From: CAVOEB01 sp965249645
Lineage (GTDB): Bacteria > Pseudomonadota > Alphaproteobacteria > UBA828 > JAPUJA01
Length of the DNA stretch: 64,000 nucleotides
NCBI GenBank assembly: GCA_965249645.1
Contig: CBDFML010000012.1
Coordinates: 1,679,437-1,743,436, forward strand
Direction: 5' to 3'
Numbering within the stretch: the first letter of the stretch is position 1; every line of letters begins with the position of its first letter. The translations under genes were made by a program, and so were the position numbers. A model generated the notes under the pieces. The model worked only from the letters and a program-made list of their open reading frames with translations, was not told where the DNA came from and did no database searches. Below are positions 48,552 to 57,294 of the stretch, piece by piece.

Positions 48552-48767
48552 TCACATTCGTCTCACGATCCACAGCACCTTGCCGACGATTTGGGCTTCA
48601 TCCATGTCGCATGTGTAGTCGGCGTAGTGGGGATTGGCGGAGATCAGCCGGTCACGCTCGCGCAGCTCGGGTCCCATCGAATTCCCACGCGCCATGAGTA
48701 TGCGGAGATCGTCCGAGCTCGCATCGCCCTCGTAACGGATCATCCCCTCGGGCAGGAACCAGCGCAC
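48552..48767 (-). pseudogene. Remnant of an S24 (LexA/CI-type) repressor
   Basis: 71 residues. It shows the catalytic-Ser segment ARGNSMGPELRERDRLISAN followed at once by PHYADYTCDMDEAQIVGKVLW, which in the intact repressor at 55993 are separated by about 35 residues containing the catalytic Lys. The N-terminal DNA-binding domain is also missing. The gene is therefore internally deleted and 5'-truncated. It implies a decayed immunity region of another prophage next to the attachment site. Confidence 0.75.
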
Positions 48768-48973
48768 CTTCTCGATGGCGAACTCGTCGGCGAGCGCACC
48801 GGGTCAAGAAGCCCAGGAATTGTCATGCGCACGGTACTGGGCTCGGACAAGGTGGAGCACTGTGATTCCGATGTGCGCCCGGACTTAGATCGCCATTCTT
48901 CGCCACTCGTCGCCGCGCCATTTGCGGAGATAGTGCGGAGTCGTGGCGGCGGTGTCGTGACACCCCAAATGAG

Positions 48974-49008
48974 AAGGCCCGTAACTATTTGAAGTTACGG
49001 GCCTTTTT
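48974..49008 (+). terminator. Strong hairpin terminator beside the attachment site
   Basis: Perfect 13-bp stem AAGGCCCGTAACT (48974-48986) / AGTTACGGGCCTT (48993-49005) with a six-base loop, ending in five Ts (49004-49008) on the plus strand. It abuts the tRNA fragment. On the minus strand it would be the downstream terminator of a tRNA gene. The stretch 48768-48973 has no recognisable gene. Confidence 0.8.
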
Positions 49009-49052
49009 GGTTGCGGGGGTGGGATTTGAACCTACGACCTTCAGGTTATGAG
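49008..49052 (-). other. 3' half of tRNA-Met(CAT): prophage attachment site core
   Basis: The minus strand reads CTCATAACCTGAAGG, then TCGTAGGTTCAAATC and CCACCCCCGCAACCA: anticodon loop with CAT, variable loop, T arm and acceptor end with encoded CCA. Upstream (49053 onward) nothing pairs as a D arm or 5' acceptor strand, and even the 5' anticodon-stem strand is absent. This is not a functional tRNA but the 45-base fragment left when an element integrates into a tRNA 3' end. The integrase gene starts 180 bases away. One A-C mismatch exists in the T stem. Confidence 0.85.
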
Positions 49053-49231
49053 ACTCACCTGTACGTTTGCGCTACGTTTCGCTTCCGCGCGCTTATGTTA
49101 GTATAAATACCGCTTTATCAGCGTCTTGTGAGGTTTATCAACCATCCAGTCCTGTCAGGCTTGCGCAATAGTACGCGCGATTTTGATTTCTGGTGTTGAG
49201 TTTGGTGTTGAGTTTGCGTGGCGAGCGTGTG

Positions 49232-50485
49232 ATGATCGCCGGCATGGAAACACCATCCGTAAAGCGTACGGCGAACGTCAAACTTCTGCTCACGAAGCGG
49301 GCCGTCGAGGCTCTCGAGACCGCCGACAAGCCCTGGATCGCCTGGGACGAGAAGTTGAGCGGCTTCGGCGTCTGCGTATATCCGTCCGGTATCAAGTCCT
49401 TCCTGGCCAACTATCGCGCCGGTGACGGTGGTCGGAAGGCGCCCAACAAGCGTGTGGTCCTCGGCCGGTACGGCAAGCTCGCCCCCGATCATGCGCGGCG
49501 TCTGGCTCAGAAGCTCCTGGGCCAGGTCGCCGACGGCAACGATCCAGCGGGCGAACGCACGGAATCACGGGCCATGCCAACGCTTAAAGATGCCTTCGAT
49601 GGCTACATGGCGGCCAATCCCAACCGATCGCAGCGCACCGATGAACTCTACCGCTACGAGGCCAAGCGCTATCTTGGCGACTGGCTGGTGCGTCGGCTCG
49701 ACGCGATCGGCCGCCAGGATGTAGAAGCCCGTTTCAACCGCATCACCGAGGATCACGGCTGGTCCCCGGCTAACCGGTCGATGTCCCTGCTGCGCTCGAT
49801 TTACCGCCGTCCCTGCGTCGACCATGACGGCTTGCGCAATCCAGTCGATCTCTGGCTGGCCGGCGGCGGCAAGTTCCATCGCAAGGCGCGGCGAAAGATA
49901 TCCGCCCCTGACGAGGTGTTGCCGTGCTGGCGTGCCGGCATCAAGGCGGAAGTGAACAACCCGGCGATCCGCGACGCGTTATGGTTTGGTCTCTATACCG
50001 GTATGCGCCGCGAAGAAGTGCTGACCCTACGATGGGAGCGGGTTGACATGGGGTCCCTCGCCTTCCGGGTCGAAGAGACCAAGACCGGCGTACCTTTGGA
50101 GCTTCCCATCACCCGGCAATTGGAAACCATCCTCGATCGCCGCCGGGCGGAAGGCGAAGAGCTGCCGGAGAACATCCGCTCCTGGGTCTTCTCCTCCCCG
50201 ACCAGCACGTCGGGCCATGTCCAGGACCCGCACCATCTCTATGCCCGGATCACCAAGGCCGGCGGCGCCAAGTTCTGGTTCCACGGGCTGCGCAACTGCT
50301 TCATTACCGTCGCCGAACGTGATCTCATGCTGCCGACGGCGCTGACCAAGCGGCTGGTCAATCATGCGCGGCCCAACGATGTGACCGAGGGCTACGCCGC
50401 CGACTGGACTATCGCCCAGCTCCGCGCGCCCGCGCAACGGGTCGCCGACCGGATCGACGCGCTAGTGAATGGAAGTGTGCTCTGA
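49232..50485 (+). CDS. int: Tyrosine-recombinase integrase of the second prophage
   Basis: 417 aa from the ATG at 49232 (alternatives 49193 and 49244). An arm-binding N-terminal part (LTKRAVEALETADKPWIAWD; SGFGVCVYPSG) resembles the P4-type family. A core-binding domain follows (about 110-200), and the catalytic set is visible: R in TGMRREEVL (about 259), K in TKTGVPLEL, HGLRNCF (about 351) and Y in VTEGYAADW (about 387). It catalyses integration into the tRNA-Met 3' end. It reads inward from the attachment site. Confidence 0.92.
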   Translation: MIAGMETPSVKRTANVKLLLTKRAVEALETADKPWIAWDEKLSGFGVCVYPSGIKSFLANYRAGDGGRKAPNKRVVLGRYGKLAPDHARRLAQKLLGQVADGNDPAGERTESRAMPTLKDAFDGYMAANPNRSQRTDELYRYEAKRYLGDWLVRRLDAIGRQDVEARFNRITEDHGWSPANRSMSLLRSIYRRPCVDHDGLRNPVDLWLAGGGKFHRKARRKISAPDEVLPCWRAGIKAEVNNPAIRDALWFGLYTGMRREEVLTLRWERVDMGSLAFRVEETKTGVPLELPITRQLETILDRRRAEGEELPENIRSWVFSSPTSTSGHVQDPHHLYARITKAGGAKFWFHGLRNCFITVAERDLMLPTALTKRLVNHARPNDVTEGYAADWTIAQLRAPAQRVADRIDALVNGSVL

Positions 50486-50675
50486 GTTCAACAAATGTGT
50501 CATCGCTGGAGAAGTCTCCCGCACCGCTAGAAATACGGCGGACGGATCAGACTGTGATCGCACCCGTCCGTTCGGTCGCTCCCAAACAGCATGCAGAGAC
50601 AAGGCGCCAGCGAAGATGGTCGGAGGAGTCACGAACAGAGATCCACCTCGAGCCGCCCGAGATTACGAGGAGAGC

Positions 50676-51209
50676 ATGAAGATCTTGGAGAAACTTATCC
50701 TCACAAGCGTACTTATTCTCATCACGAACGCAGCACTGGCGCAGCAGTGCTACACGTCCTCAATACTCAGCCCAAATCCATTCATGGGCAATGACGGAGA
50801 AATATTCAAGCTCTCAGATGGGAGTCTGTGGGAAGTCAAGTATGAGTACGAGTATTTGTATGCGTACTACCCAACCGTTGTCATGTGCCCTTCAATTGGA
50901 AAGATGTTGGTGGATGGACGTAACCTCGACGTGGAACAGGTCGGTGAAACGAATCTTAATTCTCCTTCGCGAAAATCACGAGTTGACTCAATAGATGTCA
51001 TTGAATCTCGAATAGACGGAGATTTTGAGGGGTGGGATGGCGAAACCATTGTCAAACTAATGAATAGGCAAATTTGGCAGCAGATAGAGTTTTACTACCA
51101 CTATCATTACTCGTTCATGCCTGACGTTCTCATTTATCGGACTGCTGGTGGATACAAGATGAAGGTTGAAGGCATACGCAAGTCGGTAGGCGTCATCCAA
51201 CTCAGATGA
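50676..51209 (+). CDS. AT-rich secreted hypothetical protein
   Basis: 177 aa; ATG at 50676 after GAGGAGAG. A clear Sec signal peptide (KILEKLILTSVLILITNAAL, cleavage after ALA) is followed by a Tyr-rich domain (FKLSDGSLWEVKYEYEYLYA and YYHYHYSF). Two Cys may form a disulphide. Base composition is much lower in GC than neighbours, so this is recently acquired cargo between integrase and defence genes. Family not recognised. The 190 bases upstream are empty. Confidence 0.6.
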   Translation: MKILEKLILTSVLILITNAALAQQCYTSSILSPNPFMGNDGEIFKLSDGSLWEVKYEYEYLYAYYPTVVMCPSIGKMLVDGRNLDVEQVGETNLNSPSRKSRVDSIDVIESRIDGDFEGWDGETIVKLMNRQIWQQIEFYYHYHYSFMPDVLIYRTAGGYKMKVEGIRKSVGVIQLR

Positions 51210-51263
51210 TGTTCTATTAGCAGCAGCTTGACGATTGATTGCATCGCGTTGGCCGTCCCAAAA

Positions 51264-51460
51264 AAGTGGCCCGCCCCCATCGGGTGGTCCACCGCTTAAG
51301 AGAGAGTTGGGCGCGCGGATTTAGTTGAAGGGCCGACCGGAACCCATCAACAGCGTAGGTCGGTTCTTCAACGGTGGGCAATACAGTTTCTGGTGCCGGT
51401 GGTTGATATCCGAGTGAGCTGTGCGGTCGGAGGGGCTGATGCGGTGCTCTATGCGCCGAG
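51264..51460 (-). mobile_element. IS3-family remnant (OrfB C-terminus plus one end)
   Basis: The minus strand encodes RPHSSLGYQPPAPETVLP, the conserved end of IS3 OrfB. It is followed toward 51264 by GTGGACCACC and CGATGGGGGCGGGCCAC, close to the terminal repeat of IS407-group elements. The remainder of the IS is missing. Together with the secreted protein it fills 51210-51539. Confidence 0.65.
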
Positions 51461-51539
51461 GCCCGCACGAGAGGAGCGGTTGGCTTTGAAAACCCGTGTC
51501 GGGTTAGGTTTGTTGCCGTTTTGCCGATGCAGTTTGACT

Positions 51540-51911
51540 ATGAATGAAGACAACGAAACACGGGTTGCAGCCAATCTGGCGAAGGTCATGGCCATGACGT
51601 GCGTCCGCAACACCATGCTTGAGGATATCCACGCCGGACTGACGTCCGTCACCCGAACGGGCGACTATTCGGATGTCATGGTCATCGACGCGGACGGGCG
51701 GAAAATCCCATGGCCCGAGGTTTCGCATTTTGGAGACGATACGATGCAGGATCTGATGAAGCAGGTCGTCAACCGGCTGTACACGTTTCACCTCTTGGCA
51801 GACGATCCGCGCTTTCAGGATGCGATCGCTCGATGGGAGGCGGTCGCCCGGAAATGGGACGAGCCGGAGCTGGACGCCGACTTTAAAAAGTCCTTCTCGG
51901 TTGCTCGATGA
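51540..51911 (+). CDS. Paralogous small protein A (copy 2), upstream of SIR2 gene
   Basis: 123 aa; ATG at 51540. It is clearly homologous along its whole length to the protein at 33172, sharing HAGLTSVTRTGDYSDVMVID, IPWPEVSHF and ARKWDEPELDA. It ends 39 bases before the SIR2 gene on the same strand, so the two are likely cotranscribed. No known domain. It may be a regulator or partner of the adjacent effectors, or simply a mobile gene cassette; sequence alone does not decide. Confidence 0.65.
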   Translation: MNEDNETRVAANLAKVMAMTCVRNTMLEDIHAGLTSVTRTGDYSDVMVIDADGRKIPWPEVSHFGDDTMQDLMKQVVNRLYTFHLLADDPRFQDAIARWEAVARKWDEPELDADFKKSFSVAR

Positions 51912-51950
51912 ACTTCTTTCACTCACGCCGGAGAGTGGAGAATACCCGTC

Positions 51951-54900
51951 ATGCCTGAACTGGTGTCCAACGGTCCAAGAATTCCCGTCAGCGTCATGAA
52001 TGAGGCCGACAGCGGCGACGTTGTCTTCTTTTGCGGCGCCGGCGTTTCGATGGATGGGAACTCCAAACTTCCCAGCTTCGCGGAACTCGTAAAGCACGTA
52101 TACGCCAAGAACGGCATGGTCCCCGACGCGGTCGAGGCAGAGGCCCTCGACTGCGATGAGCCAGACGAAAACCGTAGACGGCCCCTTTTCGATAAGGCGC
52201 TTGGTTTACTGGAGCGACCGAATCGCCTCGGACCCCAGGCACTGCGGCTCACGGTTATCGAACGCCTCTCGAAACCGCCATTCGGTGAACTCAATGTCCA
52301 CAAGGCACTGATCGAACTGGGTCGAACCGAACACGGGGTTCGCCTGATTACCACGAACTTCGACAACCGGTTTGTCGAAGCCATGCCGGACATACCCCTC
52401 GTTGACGCGGCTCCCAAACTGCCGGTGCCGAAGCGGCACAGCTGGTCGAGTCTAGTGCACCTGCATGGGCGGATCGTCGAAGGTGACGACGGCTCGAACT
52501 TGGTCCTTACGGCAGCGGACTTCGGGCGTGCATATCTGACCGAGCGATGGGCGGCACGATTCGTCGCCGAACTGTTCCGCGAATTCACCGTCCTCTTCGT
52601 GGGCTACAGCGTCAATGATCCAGTGATGGCCTATTTGGTCGATGCGCTGGCCGCGGAACGCGACAAAGGCGCGCGAATCGCGGAAGCCTACGCCTTTGCC
52701 GATCACGATGGCTCGCGCGAGGGGATCGAGAGAGCACGGAATGGATGGCTCGCAAAGAACGTCGAACCGATCCTGTATGAGCGTTCGGATGGTCACCGTC
52801 TTCTCGCCGAGACACTGATGGAGTGGGCGCGGTTCCGAAACGACCCCTTCCAGGCCCATTCCAAAATTGCGCTCAACGGCATTTCCAAAATGCCGGCTGG
52901 ACCGAACGATCCCGTGGTCGAACGAATGATCTGGGCGTTGGAAGACCCGGTTGCCGCAGAGGCGCTGGTCTTAGACCCTCCCATCGAGGATGAAAACGAC
53001 TATCCGAAGATCGAGAGATGGCTTGAGATGTTCACGCAAGGGGGGCTGCTCCAATGCGCTCCTGCGAACGCGCAGGCGGGCACAGGGGACGAAGCCGCCG
53101 CGTTCGTGCGGCTCGTAGACAGGGGGTTTGAGTCAGAGAATCCCAACAACCTCGACATGACGAGGAGGCACCTTGCTCGCTGGATAGCGCGCCATCTACA
53201 CGTGCCCCAAGTCCTCGCCTGGGTGCTGCGAAACGGGGGGCACCTGCACCCAACCTTGCGGCAGGGGGTCCAAAACCAGCTGGGCCATCCGAGTAGGCAC
53301 ATCGCGCCGAAGTTGAGGCTTCTCTGGACCGTCGTGTCGAACCATCAACCGAAGGACAAAAATAAGTTTCTGTTCAGTTCCCTTCAATATGCAAGGGTCG
53401 CCTCGGACACCGAGCGCCGATGCATCGAAGATGATGCGATCGAGAGTGTGGCACCGCGCCTCATCGCAGTCCCGGGCCCCACCCCGCGCCTGGAGTTCGA
53501 GCGGCACGTCACAGGCAAGAACCGCCCAGTCCCACCAATCGAGGCGTGCGGTCATCTAAAGCTGGCGGTCGGCAATGAGGACTCCCGGTACCAGGTCGAG
53601 AAGATTCTCGAGAACGAAGGCGTTCTGTCACGATATGCGGAAAGGCTGACAGACTATCTGGACCAAGCTCTGGCTCTGGCGCAGGAGGATGATGGGGTCT
53701 ATCCGGATTCGTCCCTCTACCGACCTTCGATTGCGACGCATGACCAGAATCGACGTCGCGATGAGAATGGGTTGAACCACCTAATCGACTTGGTTCGCGA
53801 GGGTTATCGAGCGTTGGCAGGGAGCGACAGAGCGCAAGCAGCCAACCTATTGCACCGCTGGGCGCTGTCGAAGCGGCCACTGTTTCGGAGATTGGCTCTT
53901 CACGCCCTTACGGAGAATCCGAAGTCCGACATCCATTTGGCCAAGAAACTGCTCGTCTCGGGTCGTAAACCCGGGGTGTGGGACATCGAACTCCGTCGCG
54001 AGGTACTGCGCTTCCTCCGACGGGCAGGGTCACGGTTGCCGCGCAGTGTGCGCACCGAAATAGTGCGCGCCATTCACGCGGGACCGAAGACCAAGCCAAA
54101 AACACTGCCTCCCGGCTACGACGATTGTATCCGCAGAGAGCAAGCGTTACGCCTTCACAAGCTCGCTTCATCGGGAGCACAGCTCGACAGGAAGGCCAGG
54201 AACCTAGCCAGCGAGTACCAACCGCCTGCTCAAGGCGAACCCATTGAGCGGGACGAGTTCATCGTATGGCACGGCCCCGTACGATGGATCGGCGAAGAGG
54301 AACTGGCGCCCGACGATCTGCTCGATGGAAACGTCGGCGATGTCGCGACAGCGCTTGAGAACGAGCGCATTCAACAAGAGGCATTTCGCGGGCTTGCGGC
54401 GGCAAAGCCGGTGAAGGCCGTGAGGGCGCTACGGCGGCTGACGTCCGACGACAAATGGCCCGCAATGTATTGGCAGTGGGTCCTGTGGACCGCTGCCAAT
54501 TCGGCTGAACGGCGGAAGCCCAATGCCAGATTGCAGAAACATGTAGCCCACATTCTTGCCAAGGCGCCTGACGAACTCTTCGCCGGGGCCGGGTCGGCAG
54601 CGGCGGAGTTCGTGAAGGGACTAGCGAACGCGTACGAGACGGACCGAGAGCAGGAAGTCGAAACACTTTGGACGAAAGCATGGAACGCGCTCGGCATGGG
54701 AGAATCCGCAGAGATTGTCGATTCGAACGACCCGATCACCGATGCATTGGGTGATCCGGCGGGAAAATTGGCAGATGCAGCGTTGTCTCGACTGCTGAAG
54801 TACGAACCTAAAGCCGGCGATGGCCTGCCGAAACCCGTGCGCCCGTACTTCGATGCGATTGCTGCTACTAACCCGCGCGGACACCTCGGCCGCGTGATGC

Positions 54901-55652
54901 TCGCGACGCAATTGCCGTACTTGTTTGCGGTGGACCAGAATTGGGCGAAGAGACGGCTAGTACCGCTTCTGAGCCTGGGGGTCTCGGCGGAGGCGACCAA
55001 TCTCTGGTACGCCTACGGATGGTCCCAGACTATCGGACCCGACCTGCTCCAGGCGATCAAGGAGCCGTTCCTCGAAGTACTGAGAGACGGCGAGGTAGGC
55101 GCGCGCACAAAGCACAATCTCACGATGATCTTCATGGCGATCTGCCTTGAAGCTCCCAATGAGCTGGCCCAAGAAGAACTCCGCAGAGTTGTGGCCTCGA
55201 TGACGGAGCAGGATTTGAAGACAGTCCTCGAGTGCCTGACGCAACGCCTGACCGGAGAGGCGGCCGAGCAAGCTCAGGTCTGGCACGAGAAAGTAGGTCC
55301 CTGGCTTGAGAGATATTGGCCACCTGCAGCCGCCCGCAATACGGCCGCAACGTCGAACGGCATGCTAAATATGCTCGCAGCGTGTGGCGACGCGTTTCCA
55401 GAAGCAGCCGCCTGGTCGTTGAACTACCTGCAACCCACGCAAGGAGACCTATATCGCCTTCACGACAGCGTACAGCCCAGGAGGCATCCGGAGGTGACGC
55501 TTCAGATTCTCAACCAGGTGGTGGGACAGGACGGGGTGCAACCCCAACATCGGCACACGCTTTGCCTGATTCTCAAGACGATGAGAGCAGCAATGCCGGA
55601 TCTAATGGCCAACGCTGGGTTTCAAAGGTTATTTGGCGTAGCGGCCGAATAG
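51951..55652 (+). CDS. SIR2-domain antiphage protein (Dsr1-like)
   Basis: 1233 aa. The N-terminal SIR2 domain has the NAD-binding VVFFCGAGVS (24-33), TTNFDNRF (134-141), the catalytic-His region VHLHGRI (169-175) and FVGYSVNDPVMAY (217-229). About 900 helical residues follow with repeated Ala/Leu/Arg pairs, likely a sensor array. The layout resembles defence-associated sirtuins, which deplete NAD+ on phage sensing and abort infection. No partner ATPase or Argonaute lies nearby. Position between integrase and repressor is a classic prophage cargo site. NADase activity is inferred from the family. Confidence 0.8.
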   Translation: MPELVSNGPRIPVSVMNEADSGDVVFFCGAGVSMDGNSKLPSFAELVKHVYAKNGMVPDAVEAEALDCDEPDENRRRPLFDKALGLLERPNRLGPQALRLTVIERLSKPPFGELNVHKALIELGRTEHGVRLITTNFDNRFVEAMPDIPLVDAAPKLPVPKRHSWSSLVHLHGRIVEGDDGSNLVLTAADFGRAYLTERWAARFVAELFREFTVLFVGYSVNDPVMAYLVDALAAERDKGARIAEAYAFADHDGSREGIERARNGWLAKNVEPILYERSDGHRLLAETLMEWARFRNDPFQAHSKIALNGISKMPAGPNDPVVERMIWALEDPVAAEALVLDPPIEDENDYPKIERWLEMFTQGGLLQCAPANAQAGTGDEAAAFVRLVDRGFESENPNNLDMTRRHLARWIARHLHVPQVLAWVLRNGGHLHPTLRQGVQNQLGHPSRHIAPKLRLLWTVVSNHQPKDKNKFLFSSLQYARVASDTERRCIEDDAIESVAPRLIAVPGPTPRLEFERHVTGKNRPVPPIEACGHLKLAVGNEDSRYQVEKILENEGVLSRYAERLTDYLDQALALAQEDDGVYPDSSLYRPSIATHDQNRRRDENGLNHLIDLVREGYRALAGSDRAQAANLLHRWALSKRPLFRRLALHALTENPKSDIHLAKKLLVSGRKPGVWDIELRREVLRFLRRAGSRLPRSVRTEIVRAIHAGPKTKPKTLPPGYDDCIRREQALRLHKLASSGAQLDRKARNLASEYQPPAQGEPIERDEFIVWHGPVRWIGEEELAPDDLLDGNVGDVATALENERIQQEAFRGLAAAKPVKAVRALRRLTSDDKWPAMYWQWVLWTAANSAERRKPNARLQKHVAHILAKAPDELFAGAGSAAAEFVKGLANAYETDREQEVETLWTKAWNALGMGESAEIVDSNDPITDALGDPAGKLADAALSRLLKYEPKAGDGLPKPVRPYFDAIAATNPRGHLGRVMLATQLPYLFAVDQNWAKRRLVPLLSLGVSAEATNLWYAYGWSQTIGPDLLQAIKEPFLEVLRDGEVGARTKHNLTMIFMAICLEAPNELAQEELRRVVASMTEQDLKTVLECLTQRLTGEAAEQAQVWHEKVGPWLERYWPPAAARNTAATSNGMLNMLAACGDAFPEAAAWSLNYLQPTQGDLYRLHDSVQPRRHPEVTLQILNQVVGQDGVQPQHRHTLCLILKTMRAAMPDLMANAGFQRLFGVAAE

Positions 55653-55689
55653 ATGAAAAATCTAGCGACTCCGTTCGTCCATCTGCGCC

Positions 55690-55930
55690 CAGAGTTGGGA
55701 CTTCGATCTGGTCGAGCCGGCCATGATGACCATTCGAGCGGATGGCCACCGCGAGATCGCCTTCGACGCCAAGCGAGCCAGCCTCGACCTCGAATACAGC
55801 CGCTCCATGGTCTTCTTCACCTGGGCCGGGTTCGACGAAATGGACGACGTCAACGGTTCCAGCACGGCTGAACGAGAAGCCGGCAGACCACCTTGCGGCG
55901 ATCGTGGCACGGGAGGACGACACCGTCTGA
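55690..55930 (+). pseudogene. Degenerate fragment of a small conserved protein
   Basis: The frame reads IRADGHREIAFDAKRASLDL and then VFFTWAGFDEMDDVNGS, like a common small bacterial protein (MTIRADG... DFTWEGFDEMDE... GWAEL...). The N-terminus is not openly readable and the end breaks into another frame after DDVNGS. I treat it as decayed. It fills most of 55653-55992, which otherwise holds nothing. Confidence 0.4.
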
Positions 55931-55992
55931 CCTCACCGCCCATGAACCAGTAGGCCTCTCTTTCAGGAGAATCGGTTCACGCCCAAGCTGTT

Positions 55993-56709
55993 TCACAGTC
56001 GCCTCGCGGTCCAGACGACGCGGCCGATAATGTGGACCTCCTCGGCGTCGCGCTCGTAGGTATCGTATTCGGGGTTCACCGACTTGATGATCACCTTGGG
56101 CGGCGCGGAATTCGGTTCGTGCTCGATGCGCTTCGCCACGATCCCCAGGCCATCCCAGATCACGAAAACCCCGGGCGGAACGGGTATCCGCTGACTGGTA
56201 TCGATCAGAATGCGGTCGCCACTGGCGAGGAGCGGTTCCATGGAATCGCCATCAATGGTGATCATTCGCAAGTCGGCCGGCCTGGCCCGGAACTCATGCC
56301 GAATAACAGGATCGGGGAAGAACCACATTTCCCTGGTTTCTTCGATGCCCTCGTTTAAGGCGCCAGGTCCCGCGGAAGCGCGCACGTCGATCTCGGGAAT
56401 TGCCATGTAGCCTTCCGGCGTGGCGACGATCGCGTTCGGACCCACTCGCCCTTCACGTGGCGCGACCTTCCTTCGTGGTTTGCGGGGCGGCGTCTTCTTG
56501 TGTTTAAGCGCGTTGGGCTCGCACCCAAGATGCTCCGCCAGCGCTTCGCGATCGTCCTCGGAGAGAACCTTCGGGGTTCCACGATAGACGAACTGATGCA
56601 GATAGGCCGCGTTCCGGCCCATGGCGATCGATGCGGCCTTCATGTCGGTTGGCGGCGTCCGATCCTTCACAAGCTTGAGGACCCTTAGCCGTATCGGGTC
56701 GAGATCCAT
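55993..56709 (-). CDS. CI/LexA-type repressor (S24 peptidase)
   Basis: 238 aa. The N-terminal DNA-binding domain (about 1-65, AASIAMGRNAAYLHQFVYRG) is followed by a basic linker, an Ala-Gly autocleavage site in VRASAGPG (A113-G114), catalytic S156 in GDSMEP and K193 in IVAKRIEH. All parts needed for RecA-stimulated self-cleavage are present, so this prophage is probably SOS-inducible. It is divergent from the Cro-like gene and shares the operator region between them. Confidence 0.88.
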   Translation of the reverse strand: MDLDPIRLRVLKLVKDRTPPTDMKAASIAMGRNAAYLHQFVYRGTPKVLSEDDREALAEHLGCEPNALKHKKTPPRKPRRKVAPREGRVGPNAIVATPEGYMAIPEIDVRASAGPGALNEGIEETREMWFFPDPVIRHEFRARPADLRMITIDGDSMEPLLASGDRILIDTSQRIPVPPGVFVIWDGLGIVAKRIEHEPNSAPPKVIIKSVNPEYDTYERDAEEVHIIGRVVWTARRL

Positions 56710-56797
56710 GGCGAACCTCCTCCGTGATTGGAATTAGGTAATTAACAATCTTTTCCAATTGACGCAATAGGAATCATTAGATTTGAATGCCCCTACC
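56710..56797. promoter_or_regulatory. CI/Cro operator and divergent promoter region
   Basis: An AT-rich stretch between divergent regulators holds ATTGGAA (56727-56733) and its complement TTCCAAT (56753-56759), 19 bases apart, with AATTAGGTAATTAAC between them. Such palindromic arrays are typical of lambda-like OR regions. The exact half-sites are not certain. Confidence 0.6.
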
Positions 56798-57046
56798 ATG
56801 AAGACGCTGACCGAACACTTCCATTCGACCGTCGAGGCGTTTCTCAAACGCTCCGGCTTCAAGCCCACGGAATTCGGACGCCAGGCGGTCGGAGACCCTT
56901 CTCTCGTGCTGAATTTGCGCCGTGGTCGTTCCCCGACCCTGGCAACCGCCGACCGGATTCTGGCCTTCATCCATGAGAACGACGGGATGGTCAGCAAGAA
57001 ACGCGAGCAGCCCGAACGACAAATGATCAGGGATTTTCAAAGATGA
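56798..57046 (+). CDS. Cro-like regulator
   Basis: 82 aa from the ATG at 56798 (a TTG 15 bases earlier is possible). A helix-turn-helix-like part (SGFKPTEFGRQAVGDPSLVL; NLRRGRSPTLATADRILAFI) fits a small Cro/C1-type DNA-binding protein. It is the first gene rightward from the switch and overlaps the next start. Role as antirepressor is inferred from position. Confidence 0.65.
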   Translation: MKTLTEHFHSTVEAFLKRSGFKPTEFGRQAVGDPSLVLNLRRGRSPTLATADRILAFIHENDGMVSKKREQPERQMIRDFQR

Positions 57047-57294
57047 CGATCGAAGGATTAACAATCCGGCATCTCAATCAGGTCGAACTCGCCGACCGTT
57101 GGAACATTTCCCCACGCACGCTGGAGCGTTGGCGCTCGATCGGTGAGGGCCTGCCGTACCTGAAGATCGGCGGCCGCGTGGTCTACCGGCTGGAAGACGT
57201 CGAGCTATACGAACAAGAGCGATTGCGCCAGTCAGAGCCCAGCGGGTCGTTGTTCACGTCCCACGGCGTCGGAGCGAAAGCGCGGACGGCGTGA
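57043..57294 (+). CDS. AlpA/excisionase-like MerR-type DNA-binding protein
   Basis: 83 aa. The HTH_17 pattern LNQVELADRWNISPRTLERW, then GLPYLKIGGRVVYRLEDVEL, is that of AlpA/Xis-type proteins that bend DNA at attachment sites or promoters. It might be the excisionase or an early activator. It overlaps both neighbours by four bases. Confidence 0.75.
   Translation: MTIEGLTIRHLNQVELADRWNISPRTLERWRSIGEGLPYLKIGGRVVYRLEDVELYEQERLRQSEPSGSLFTSHGVGAKARTA

Noticed and set aside
49008..49085. Functional tRNA-Met gene
   Set aside because: Only the 3' 45 bases match; no 5' acceptor strand, D arm or 5' anticodon-stem strand can be formed, so it is an attachment-site fragment.
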